This document shows, piece after piece, positions 49,578 through 61,641 of a DNA stretch of 64,000 nt. Every line of letters begins with the position of its first letter. The first letter of the stretch is position 1. Both the position numbers and the translations under genes were made by a program. The stretch is from Larus michahellis. Taxonomy: Eukaryota; Chordata; Aves; Charadriiformes; Laridae. A model generated the notes under the pieces. The model was given only the letters and a program-made list of their open reading frames with translations, was not told where the DNA came from and made no database searches. The stretch lies in NCBI RefSeq assembly GCF_964199755.1, contig NC_133900.1:21429701-21493700 (forward strand). The letters are read 5' to 3'.

Positions 49578-49620
49578 AAAAAAAAAAAAAAAAAAAGAGA
49601 GAGAGAAAAGGGAGAGAAGT
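49578..49620. repeat. A19 run grading into (GA)n and other purines
   Basis: A run at 49578-49596 followed by GAGAGAGAGAAAAGGGAGAGAAG. The strand is all purine for more than 40 bases. Confidence 0.85.
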
Positions 49621-51230
49621 AAGAACAGAGAAGTGATGAAGAAAGTTTGAAGTTGCTTTGAAGAGTAGTTATAACGCTTTTTAATTGATTATCAAGAAAG
49701 AGAAAATGTAAATGGTGAGGGTATGGAAAATAATTGCAAAAAATCTAAGTTTAAAATTAATTGCTTTTGAGAATGTCCAGAAGCCTTTCTAATGATATGT
49801 TCATATGTAAGGCTTCATTATTAAAAGGTAATAAGGTGAAATAAAGTTCTTCTTTTGAACAGTTTTAAAACCTAACAAAAAAGTCCTGAACAGAGCATTG
49901 GAATAAAATGTCCATTGATCTTTCTTCCCCTTTGTGACATCTTTATAAAAACTGTAATACTAATGATAGTATCTACTCTTTGAAATTGTTACCTGAAAGA
50001 ATTTGAATGACATGGCATTGTTTGTAAATGGTCTCAAGCAGATGTTACTTTGTTAGTTTGGCTTCTGCAAATAAGTTCCCAAAAGGCAACAACCAAACCC
50101 CACCTTAAGTAACTCAGTGTCACTTCTGTTCCCTAACAGGAAAAAGCAGCACCTGAAAAAATCAGTGGAAAGTAAATTATCCTGGGGATGAGAGTGTGTA
50201 ACACACCAAGGGCAAAGAGAGAGGAGACTAGCAGGCCTTGGGAAATCTTTAGAACGTATAAAACCTTTTCCTGTCGTCTTCTCCAGCAGAAGTAGCATTT
50301 GTTTTTGGCTATGTACCTGGACACCAGATTTAAAAATAGCTGGGTTCCTTCCTGCCTGAGGAAGAGAGAAAGACATAAGTCAGATTTATTGGCTGACCTA
50401 CAAGCTTTACATTTAATTTCTTTCTGGTCACATTTGAAGACATTGCTTTACAGACAGGGTGGTCAGAGCAGCAGTTCCACTGCTGATCCACGTTAATCTG
50501 GATATTTACAGGCTTACATGCAAACGTATTTGTTCAGGTGCTGCATTCAGAGGAATACATGCTCTCTCCCAAACATTTATGTACACAAAAATACTTTGCA
50601 CAAATATTCCCAGAAAAGGAAACCAAAATTAATGCTTGCTTTGTAATACAGGGGGGAATTTCCAAAGTGCTTAGCATTGCTTGGATTTATGCTCCCTGAT
50701 GTTTGTGAGAGCTTTCACTGCAGGCAGCAATAAAGAAAGAGTCAGAGCTAGCTTAACCCTTTAGAAAAGCATATAAATTTTTGCTTGCACTTGTTTTCAT
50801 CAGAATCGTTGGGTATACACTTACGTGGCAGTATCTAAGAGACAGAGATTCTTCTGCTGTAAGATGCAAATACCATCATATGACTTCTTTGGCATTTCAC
50901 TGTGAACTCGGTCTCTGAGACAGCATCTGCAAACTGTGTGATCGGGGAGGTAGTAAGCGGGAGGACAAGACACGTGCTAATTTTTGGGCCTGGTATATTT
51001 GCAGTGCATAAAAAAGATGGTTCATTCCAGAAGAGTTGTCCTGAAGCATCTTCAGAGGGACAGCCACAACTGGCTCATTTTTGGGGGGCAATTGAGTAAG
51101 TGTGGGAATTGGTTTCATATTTGGTGAAATTTGGGAAACATATACTCTTAAGTAAAGCTGCCCAAGATGATAATGCTTTTGCTGCCATTTGTTCCTCAAA
51201 AAATAAACTTATATCTTCACGATATTTTAC

Positions 51231-51233
<3 letters not shown>

Positions 51234-51262
<29 letters not shown>
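51234..51262. repeat. A29 homopolymer with upstream AATAAA
   Basis: Longest homopolymer in the window. AATAAA lies at 51202-51207, 26 bases upstream, the spacing of a genuine cleavage site. This could mark a processed retro-copy tail, or it could be coincidence. Confidence 0.85.
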
Positions 51263-51265
<3 letters not shown>

Positions 51266-54200
51266 ACGCATGACCTTAACTCTGTGATCTATGGTAGTTT
51301 ATGTAGGGCTGATTTAGATTAATGTAAGTTTTGCAACATGATTTACCTATTAATGATGATGGCGTCCAATCATATGACTAAAATACATGTCTGAAATTTA
51401 TATAATGACTGATCATGTATGTCTACACAGTTGCAGATATACACACTCTATATAAATATATATAAATATGTATGGGGTTTTGTGTATCATACCTGTCATT
51501 TAAATATACAAAGACACATGAACTTTACAGATCTTTCCCATTTTGGGAGATGTTTCCATCGGCTCCCATACCCACTGGGCCTCATTGGCTTCCAGCACCA
51601 CAAGTCAGTGTGACTTTTAATTTTAAGAGTAAATCCATGTATAAGACCAGAGGTATTTGGCATGTGCTGGCATACCTGTCTTAACTCATTCTACTTAGCA
51701 TGACAAAATAACAGTGAAGCTGAGATGGCACTAGTTTTTATATATATCAAAACCAGAGTGCAAACTTTCCCTCAGCTGTGGTTATGTACTGTGATCCCAG
51801 ACGTAGGGCAGAACCCATAATGCTGTGTTATTCACTGCTGTTCTTACCTGGATTAGTTTAAACTAGGATGTTTACCATCACGTGTGCTGCAGTTACCATT
51901 TAAATTTCTGTTTTAGTTTGATTACATCTTAAGTCACTGTAGGACTTTGAAAAATCCTTCTCCATACCGCTGAAATAAGAGGAAGAAAGAGAAGATACCA
52001 AGATACATTTCTGTTAGAAGGCAGCATTTTTGAGAGCTGGAGGGAAAGTACTGTGACTGAAAGCTGCTGATTACATTCTAATTCATGAATTATTAAGTAA
52101 TGAAGTATTTTGCCAGGTAAGCAGTTAAAGCTCCTATCACTTTTTGAGCTGGTGATTCCAAAGCCATGTTGGTGTCTGTGTGACTGCTTATGGAGCCACA
52201 CAAAGGTTTTTGTCTGTTCAGATGCCGGGCTTCTTCGTTTTCAGTTGATCCACATAAACAGGGTGGTCAAATGGCTAGAAAGTGCCTGAAGCCTCAAAGA
52301 GGATTTCTGAGTCAGTCTGAAGTGTCCCTCGCTGGCTGCAATAGAGGTGGAGTTTGCTGGGATAAACTGAATACTGTTGTTTGCTGGGGTCTTTCCGTAG
52401 CAGCGGGGCAGATACTGTTTAGTGACTCATGCCAGTAGCTTCCTAAGTGAGCTTGTGTCTGGACGTGATTTAAACAATTTCTTGTGTGGAGAGTAAAATT
52501 TATTATCTGAAAAAGCTGTAAAATGACTGCATGTTCTGCACACCCTGGTATTTAGGATCTGTCAAAAGAGGACAGATCTAGTCTGCAATGACATGGAAAA
52601 CAGGAGTATTAAAATAGGTGAGTGTTGAAATAAAATAGTAATAGTGGGATGAGCTGACACAGTCAAAAGTCTTTTAAAGAACCAGCACCTAGTTCTAAAA
52701 CTGAATTTGCGCCTGGACAATTGCTTTCTTTACAAGTAGGATCAAAAGTTTACATGATTGGAGAACAGATCTGTTTTCCTTCTGATTCTTAATTTCTTGT
52801 TCTCTGGGCACCTGAAGTATCATAAAAAGGCTAAGAACTTTGCATCCAGAGCTGAATAAGGGTTGTTTGGTTTTACTGCATGAATAAATTTGCTTTCAGC
52901 TGAGAATTTATTTTTAACAAATAAGCTCTTTTACAGTCGATCAAAATCTATAATCCCAAGTGCTAAACTATGAGTGAAACACTTGAAAAGTTGGAAACAA
53001 CAACAAATTGGTTGTGAAGTCAAATTAATCCACTGACAGGAGGAAGGTCTTTCAGGTAACCCTTGGTTTAGTCACCAAGCTATCCTAACCATGAGCATCT
53101 GCTTCTGATGGAGCTATTTCCAATAGCAAAAGGCAACCGTGAGTGGAAGTCTTAAAACGCAGTGGGATTAAGTCAAGGATATAAAGACTTGGATCTCTGA
53201 GGACCAAGGACGTGAACCCAAGTAGGACTGATTTGCTTTCCAGTTTTTTAAGAGCTCATGTTAAAACACACGGCTCTGTCAATAGAGCTCAAGAGATAGC
53301 TTTTACATTGGAGTTACACGATGTCTGTAAATAGGGTTCAGTTATCCTGCTAACTGTATGTGAGGGATCTGCAAAAATTTTCCAGATTTGTAGGAGAAAA
53401 ATAAAATGAATGCAGTCTGCTCTACATAACTGTCTGCAGTGAACAATAAAATGGCTGTAACAGGGATCATTTCTTCACATATGGAAAAAATATAGGTTTT
53501 CTATATATTTGTAATATATTTGCTTAAAATTTATTGCACGAATATTTAAAATATATATCCCCTGTATAAAATACTGTATGTTTAAAATGGGACAACTTTG
53601 CCAATTTTCATAATATTTCAAATATGTGGCATAACAAAATGCATTCAAAGTATCATTAAAAACTGATACTTTTGGAACGCTTAAAATGTAGTTATGAGTT
53701 GTCTTGAGTATTTTTAAAGAAGCATGTGTGCAGAGGATTTTCAGATATATAACTGATAAGGAGAAAATGGAGATCCCCCTCCCTTTCTGTGGAACCTGTG
53801 ACAAGATTCAGTCCAGAATAATAGCGTACAGCAGACTGAAGATGTGTTCATATGTTATGTCCCTGTGCTTTGCGTAGTAGCAGTGTAATATTTTCTATCA
53901 GCTAGACTGAGTAGAAAGTCCTGACTTTTCCGTACTCTGATGATGCAAAGTATCCATAGGCTTGGCTAAACCCAGGTAAACCGGCTTTACAGCTGTTTTG
54001 TGTTGCCAAAGGGAATGCAAAGCAGCTGGAACTTATTGGTGAATCTGGTCTTATATCTTTTCAGTGCATTCAGAAACCAATGTGGTTTTTGTTTTAAGCA
54101 TACAGCAGGTTGCTGTGTGTAACACTACTCTAGAATGCTGTGGGAAAGGCTGTGTTGTATCCTGAAATGAGAAGCCAACGTGGTTCAGAACTAACAGCTC

Positions 54201-55311
54201 CTTGATGTGCAGTAGTTGGGCCAAGCTCTGCCTTCAGAGATAGGATATAAGTAACTGAGAGCAATACACTTGCTTTGACGGACATATTTTATTCTTGGAA
54301 GTCACTCAAAAATGAACCTGGAGCACTAATTCCCCGATGGCAGTTTAACAAAAAGAGAGAGAATAACTGAAGGTACAGAAAATCCTACAATGGCCAAACA
54401 TTGCGGGGGTGAGTAAGTTGTGCCTAAAGCTGAATAGGAAATAGATTTCCTGGCCTGCAGAAAAAGGAAAAAAAAAAAGGGGGGAGGGGGATGTAGAACT
54501 TTTCCTACATTGCATTTGGATGGAAATAGCAATTAAGAAAAAAAGATTATGAACATGACCCTTCTATCCTTATGTTAAGCTTATAGTTTACTTCTGCTTT
54601 GCGTGAGACTGAGGTTCAAGATCTCTTATCTCTGAGTCAAACCAGGACTTAAACTTCAATCTGAGATTGAGTCTCCTGGTATCTGGCCTTTCAGATGTTG
54701 GAGAGAGGGGTAGTGGTAAGAAATCTTGGGGTTTAAATATAATTTGTTTCTTGGACATGGAGCACTTTCCTTGAAGTTTAAATTGATACACTCCTGCAAA
54801 AGGTTTGGTTTTGGCAAATCTGCACTCTTTGAAGAGAAACACTTTTCTTTTTTTAAAAAAAAAAAAAAGAAGGTAAAAAGATCTGAACAGCTGTAGTTAT
54901 GTGGCCACTTTGGGCCAAATCTGCTTTGGCATGCCAGAGCCTAAATCCTGTGATTCATATTCTAAGCATCTAACACCAAAATTCCATTCCTCAGAAGTCA
55001 TGTTCGGCTCCTGTCCAGCACCAGCATTTCCAGCAGCCTTGGTGTGCTGTGCCAAAGTTCCTCTGGTGCCAAAAGTGTTAGGGCTTGCTGTGCCCAGAAA
55101 TGCCTTGCCTGTGGTGGCAGTAAATGCCGGTGTGCCCACTGATGGATGCTGTGTCAGATGCTGCACCCTGGGTGTTCTCCTGCCTGAGTTGCCAGCAGGG
55201 AGAAAATCCACCCGTGTGCACTGAGTCCACCTCATAAATAGCGCCAGCTCTCTGAGCCATTTTCTTATTTAATCGCTCAGCATTTTGTCTCGTGTCCAGG
55301 ATGCCAATTCG

Positions 55312-55335
55312 TTGTTTGTTTGTTTGTTTGTTTTT
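55312..55335. repeat. (GTTT)n microsatellite
   Basis: Five GTTT units ending in T5 at the edge of an AT-rich tract, about 80 bp before a CR1 copy. Confidence 0.9.
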
Positions 55336-55413
55336 CTCTGCCTAAAGCAAATCAAAGACACACTTCTGTGAGGATGCCTCACCACTAGGATGTGGAAGAA
55401 GGCAGATGTAGCT

Positions 55414-55945
55414 TTCATAGAATCATAGAATGGTTAGAGCACTGGTTATGTGGGCAGGGATGCCTTCCATTAGACTAGGTTTACTCAAAGCCCCATCCAG
55501 CCTGGCTTTGGACACTTTTGGGGATGGGACCTCAACAGCTTCTCTGGGCAGCCAGTGCTAGTGTCTCACCACCCCCAGAGTAAAGAATTTCTTCCTAGTA
55601 TCTAGTCTAAATCTACCTTCTTTCAGTTTAAAACCATTACCCCTCATCCTATCGCTACACTCCCTGATAAAGTGTCACTCCCATCTTTCCTGTAGGCCCC
55701 CTTTAGGTACTGGAAGGGGCTTCAAGGTCTCCCTGGAGCCTTCTCTTCTCCAGGCTGAGCAACCCCAACTCTGTCAGGCTATCTTTATCAGAGAGGTGCT
55801 CTAGCCCTCTGATCATCTTTGTGGTCCTCCTCTGGACTTGCTCCAACACGTCCATGTCCTCCTTATGTTGAGGACCCAGATCTGGACACAGGACTCCAGG
55901 TGGGGTCTCGCCAGAGCGGAGGGGCAGAATCACCTCTCTCTCTTC
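55414..55945 (-). mobile_element. CR1 LINE 3' part, longest copy in the window (minus orientation)
   Basis: From the tail TCATAGAATCATAGAATGG through CAAAGCCCCATCCAGCCTGG, GAATTTCTTCCTAGTATCTA, CTTTCCTGTAGGCCCCCTTT, CCTTCTCTTCTCCAGGCTGA, GCTCTAGCCCTCTGATCATC and CAGGACTCCAGGTGGGGTCT, all antisense CR1 ORF2 and 3' end. About 50 bp are missing just inside the tail, where the GGGTTGGAAGGGACC-type segment would be. It belongs to a different subfamily from the 11.3- and 30.8-kb copies. The 87-codon minus ORF at 55703-55966 is a remnant of the CR1 reverse-transcriptase ORF and is not a host gene. Confidence 0.95.
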
Positions 55946-58900
55946 TTTTTCTCCTGGACATGACACCTTTACATGGCACTTCCCTTTAGGGAAGATGACA
56001 GACAGGCAGTTTTTCCTTTTGAGATGTTTAGCTCCTGTAAATACCTTCTGGTCAGGTAGACATTGTTCTTGGCTGTTTTCCTAGACATAATCACCCAGAA
56101 TCTGCCTGAAAAACACTGGGGCTGAATCACAGACTATTTCTGAGCAGAGAGGAGGTTGTACTGAATGTATACCAGGAGCTGTATAGAGCTGCCTCAGACA
56201 GGTTATTTTCCTCTCAGGATACTGAGTAGCGTCTGTGGCTTCACAGCTGTTGAGCACTGGTGGACTTCACACTAAAGCTCTAGTGGCAAGGGACAAACAT
56301 GGCTTTGTTCTTCATTTCATACAAATTTAATTATTTTTAAGGGATTGCGAACTTGATTGTGAACATGCTTTGACGTATATTCTTTGCTGATTTTTAAATT
56401 TCCATTCTATTAAATGGCTTGACAGTTAACAAGTTAGCTATGGAAATCATGATCTACTGTAACTAAATACATAAAATCCAATAATAAAATTATGGGGAAA
56501 AACCCTGAAGGCATTTATAAGTAATATAGAAAAATGTAAATCATTTGAAGAAACACCAAAGCATCGTGTAATTCATAATTGTGTTAGTCAAATAACGGTG
56601 AATTGTTTTTCTTAATAGAAAAAAAAGCCAAATTGTATCTTATAGACTAAGCAAGTATTAGAAACCCTATCTCCAGAGATCTCCATCACATGCAGAAGCA
56701 CTGAAAGCAGTATCCTCCAAGAAGGTTTCCTTCTCTAACTCTCTTCCAAGAGCAAGAAGCAAGTGTAGGTATAACATCTTCTCAGGTAATAAAATCTAGG
56801 TGCAGAATTGTTTGGAGGGGAAGCGCTTAGACAGAGGCAGTTGGACTCAGTCAACTGAAATTGATGAGACTTACGCTTGTTCTTAAGTAAAGCTTGTAAA
56901 GGACAACAAAAGACCTAAAAACTGTATGACACTACTGGATCAAATAGTTTTAAATGGTTTCTGAAAATGTATTTTCATTCAGAGTCTTAGTTATCTCTTT
57001 CCCTGTTTTCTCGCTGTTATAAACAATGTTCTTTAAATTCATATTTTCATTTTTCTCCCTGCAGTTCTGCGTGGGTCATGTAGATGTTGCTTATCACTAA
57101 ATGGCATCTAGTGTATATGCAACTTATATAAAGATTGCTTGCTATTTTTTGTGCTTACCATTAAATAACTACACGTTCAATTAACTGGAAGTTAAACCTG
57201 GAGGTATTTTTCTAGCTGTGGCCAATAATATATATTCCTTGAAAACCTTGCCTAATTTGCTTGAGTAACATAACGAGCAACGTATTTGAACAGAATAATA
57301 AACAATCCAGTCAGATCAGATCCTTTTCAAGCAAACCAGATGCTAATACTTTTCAGCAAAGTTCCAATGAAATGGTTAACTTTCTAGCGGGAGAAAAATA
57401 TTTTCACCTTTACTGTTTGATTATGATGATTAAACATAAAAATCCAGAATTATTAAGAGAGTAATCTTACAGCTCCTTCTATCCATCAAAATCCTGGACT
57501 GCTGTAAATCTCAGGAGAAAGCCTTTTCTCACAAGAGTTATTAGAACAATTCTAAATCAGCTGCTGGCCAAAATGAACCTCTGAAGTTTTAGAAGTTCAT
57601 AAAATGTTAAGTACATATTTCTTAGGCTGTTCCTGGTTGTTCTGGAGGACAGCTTAATCCGTCCTCTCGTCAGCATTGTTTTTTTTCTCCCCAAGAGAAT
57701 ACTCTACAATATGTTTCCTTTGACATGTAATATGACTGCAGTTCAGTGTAATCACTTGCAAGATGAGAGCGTGAATTATATGGAAGAAATGTTTTGCAGT
57801 AAGATTTTGGTTATTTCAGGAAAAGTTAACTGTTAGGCCTAGAGAACAAAACCTGTAAAATTCCTGAATGTTGGCTGAACTAGTGAGTGCAGGACTCTTT
57901 TGTGCAGCTTGAGTTTTGAGAAAGCAAAAGCAGAAACCTGAATGGAATGCTGAAATGATTATTTGAGCTCATATGGATGAAGAGCTGCTATAAGACCCAT
58001 CTCAATTTTACCTTTATTTTGCTAAACTATATATAGATTAGGCACAGTCATGTCCATTTTTAATTTCTGTCTTCCTCTCATGTAAGCATAAAACTAGTTT
58101 AACAGAGTTTCCTGGGAAGAGCATGATGCATCCAAAACACACAAGTCCTCATCCAGCTTCCTGTCTGTAGGTAATGCTGCAGTCATTTTGGATTAGCGAT
58201 AAACGGTCATGAAATTGGAAACAGGTTCTCCCAGCTTTACACAAGAATCTGCAAAAACATGAATACTTGTACCTAGAAAGTGTGATTCCAATTCAAACAT
58301 CATAAAATAATATACAGTGCATGCTTAACTGCATGCAGGGCCATAAGAACATATTAAATGACATTGCCAGATGCCAAAGACAAATATGGTTTCAGCATTC
58401 AGATGTATAGGAACCTGGAGGAGACTATGGCTTACCTTGAACTACTGTCAGGGGTTTATTTCTCTAAAATTATTTTCTTATGCCATCACTTTTTGCCCTT
58501 AGTTTCTGTTATCGTTCCACTTGTTCCTGGCGCCTATGTTGCGATGCTATATCATGTGTCTGAAAAAGCTCTGATACAGCCTGAGCACTGTTCAGCTGTG
58601 CTGGCTGGGTGACCTCACCATTCCTTGAAGCCCTTGAGTGTGCAAGTCCCTTCCTGGAGATGCAGAGTGATAGAGATACTGGGAAGTCCTCATCAAGTTT
58701 AATGTAAAATGTATGGTGTTTTGGTTTTTTCACAGGCTTGTGTAAGTGGATTGCCACCCACGAGCTTTCAGCTGAACAGGTTTCATTTTTGCAGTCAAGT
58801 TATGCGAGGTGGGAGATCTGAGTGAGGAAAGGGTAGATACAATCATCTTTAGTTCTTCATACAGCTACTGTAGTTTCTACAGGGTACTACCGGGATCACA

Positions 58901-61272
58901 AACCTGATGATTGGAAATGTTGATCTGAACACCGTACCCGTGCAATTTGAGAGAAAAACACAGGTACAGCGAGCAATTCATACTATTCATTGGTTTAGGG
59001 ACTCAGAGTGTGAAACTGTATTCAAACTTAGAATCCAAACCAAAGACATATATCATAATTAAATTATGCAGGTTGGGAGGTAATAATCTGAGAAGTCACT
59101 TACTCTGGGTATCTCATAAAAAAATTGGGGGGGTGGGTCATTTCCCAGCACATAAGTCTAAATCTGGAGCTCAGATGAAGCAGTCCAATGTGAAAAATGA
59201 GCATCTTTTTGCTCATGCTTCCTGAAAAGTTTAGGCTGAAAAAGATGAATGCTAGCAAACCAAGCTTTTTCAACCATAAGATAAAATAATAATGAAAGAA
59301 GGATATTAGGAAGACCTGTAAAAATGACAAAACTAGCCAGACTGCTGTTTTCCAAAGTACTTTCTCTCATGTTTTAAATGAATTAGGAATTTCTGTAGGC
59401 TTTCAAAGTGGCCTCGAATTATAGCGTTGGTGCCAGATAGTAACATCTGTCCCAGCAGGAGCTGAATTGGAACAATATAGACCAATGACCTTCAGCTGAA
59501 ACCAAAGGATTCCCCATACTTACAGTTGCAAATATGGGTTAAAATCCTATGAGTTTGAAATTATTTTTTTTTTTATCACTGTCGCTGATATTGTTGGCTC
59601 TGTATGGGATTTGGAGACTTGCAATCACAGTTGCTCCGTGTCCTGTAATTTGTCACACAAACGGAGTTTTTAGGTTTTCACATTTAACACCAATTTTGTG
59701 ATACTGCAGTGGTCACCAGTTCGAGAGAGCCCACTTAAAGAGTCTTGCTGTCTTAAATGATCCACAATGACCATTCATCATATCTCATGTAATATGCTTC
59801 TCCTAGAAGACCAGGGCAAGTATTTCAGTTCTATCAGCAGCCAGAGCTGGAATTGAAAAGCCTTACAGTAAGAATGCTTGCTACGGGTCTGCAGCTCTGA
59901 GGTGCATGAGGCTTGAGCAGAGATCCAAGCACTGATTATCCACATCCCTGGCAAGCATTCCTGCAAGCTGGTGAGTAAGTCTTCAGCCATTTGCTTTCCC
60001 TTCATAATCTGCAGTAAGAACTCTTTTACTTTGCAGCAAAACTTTGACATTTTTTGCCAAAAGCTTTCAATGTGAATGGAAATTTCAGTTGCCTGGGAAG
60101 AGACTCATATTTTGTCTTGGACCTTCCTTCTTTATAGATGCAATTGCATCTCCAAAAGTTACAGTTACCACCCCCGACGCCCCCCAGAAAAATAAAAAGT
60201 TAGCTTTGCAAAATGTTCCCCTGGTTGTTTTCTTACAAAGCAGAAGGAGAAAAGACATCATAACAAACCAAACCTTTACCGTCATGTACTTGAACACTAT
60301 GAGATGGATTTTCTGTACTGTATGAATAGTCCATTTTCTTCTACAGTATCTAATTTCACAGATTCAGATGATATGGGAGGAATATGGAAGACTTGTGGAT
60401 TTACTGGTCAAACTCCATCTCTCAAATATATCTGTCACGGTAGTTGGGAGAATCATTCTACCATTGATATATTTTCTTTCAAGTACAACAGCAGTGGCAA
60501 AAGCACATAATGTTATTTCACAGTTGCTTTGCAGATTTACTTTAATAATCTCAAATTACATGTGATGTGCTGAACAATTCCCCCCGGATAGCGCCTTCAA
60601 TTGTCTGTCTGATCTCAGATATTTATCTTTAAAATGTTTTTTTCTCAAACAGGCATGCTAAAGCTTTGTGGGATTAATACGTAAGTAATTTTATACCAGG
60701 TTTCTGGTTTTGGTATCTTTGATTGTGTTTCTGCCCCTTTTACTATTTCAGGCCAGTTCTTTTTCCCTACCTTGTCCCTTACGTGCGAGTAAAGCAGTTC
60801 AGTTTTGCAAGAATAATAGAGAATTTTTGCTAGGATTTCATTACTCGGATTTTCAGATTCCACTCTCATTCCCAGAGAAAAAGAGTTTGAATGAGTTAAC
60901 TGTTAAGATAGTTATGATATTATCATAGTTTCTGGTTCCAATGACATCTAAATATCAACTGTAGATTGAGTTACACCTGTATTACTGAGGGATTAATTCT
61001 ACTTGAGGCCTTTTTTTTAACCTAGAAAAGAAAAATAAAAATCCACCACAACGAGGAACAACAAAAATCCCAACCCCTAGTTGCAGGTGAGCTCTGAGGG
61101 GGCTAGGTTGCATTTGCAAAGTTAAATAAATAAACAGAGGAACTCCTGGCTAGATTCAATGAGCCATACTTAAACTTTCACAAAGCCACTGTTGAAGTGC
61201 TGTTTTTGCAGAACCACCACACTCCGCAGGTCATAAGGACCAACTAGGTCCATAAGGGAAAGCATTTTAGGT

Positions 61273-61303
61273 TAAAAAAAAGGGGGGGGGGAGGGGGAGA
61301 AGA
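61273..61303. repeat. A8-G10-A-G5 purine tract
   Basis: AAAAAAAA followed by a ten-G run, A, GGGGG and AGAAG. A similar A-then-G arrangement occurs at 7000-7019 and 54467-54490. Confidence 0.85.
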
Positions 61304-61508
61304 AAAACTGCTGATTTGGGCATGCGTAATCTTTATGGCACTGCAAGCACAAAATGCAGTAGCTCAGGCAGCATGTTTTTTGTCAAGCTGCTGGCCTGCC
61401 TTTCTTTAGGGGATCTGGAGACATACAAAGCTCTGTAAATGGAATTCCTCATAACTAAAGCTTTCCATCCTGTGTTGCGGCTCTGCTGCAGACGCAGTTT
61501 GTACTTAC

Positions 61509-61641
61509 CGCCCTGGTGGAACCTGGAGCCCAAAGGGATGGTCAGAAGGGTGTAACTCGGGGTGGGCTGGGGGTCGCCCTGCAGTACCAGGTGCTCTCTC
61601 TCAGCCACTTGGTCTGTAAATTGCCCCCATTTCTTATCCAT
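61509..61641 (-). CDS. Possible first coding exon of a minus-strand transcript
   Basis: On the minus strand, an ATG in good initiation context (TTCACAATGG) starts at 61641. An in-frame TGA occurs upstream with only an unconvincing acceptor between. The frame runs 44 codons (MDKKWGQFTDQVAEREHLVL..., GDPQPTPSYTLLTIPLGSRF...) to a strong donor, GGGCG/GTAAGTAC. The patch is GC-richer than its surroundings. No signal peptide or motif is visible. It ends in phase 1 and does not join in phase to the next weak candidate (44016), so membership of the 7.9-30.5 kb gene is unproven. It could be a separate transcript or a chance ORF. Confidence 0.3.

Larger units (their letters stand above)
30558..61508. 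other. Long non-coding stretch (intron or intergenic)
   Basis: About 31 kb with CR1 copies at 30821-31128, 47300-47378 and 55414-55945, a MIR-like relic at 42185-42310, microsatellites and inverted repeats. Isolated open segments with splice-like borders (34455-34508, 39290-39366, 43956-44016) cannot be assembled into one phase-consistent gene. ORFs such as 31305-31723, 35552-35869, 37065-37436, 46914-47294 and 54897-55235 have no supporting gene signals. Confidence 0.4.

Noticed and set aside
49578..49596. A19 as a retro-copy tail
   Set aside because: The nearest AATAAA is about 75 bp upstream and the run continues into GA repeats; better explained as a microsatellite.
54897..55235. Overlapping 107- and 112-codon ORFs on both strands
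   Set aside because: Both strands equally open in a GC-rich patch, simple-composition peptides, no gene signals; possibly an unclassified repeat.
55703..55966. 87-codon minus ORF with protein-like composition
   Set aside because: Reverse-transcriptase ORF remnant of the CR1 at 55414-55945.
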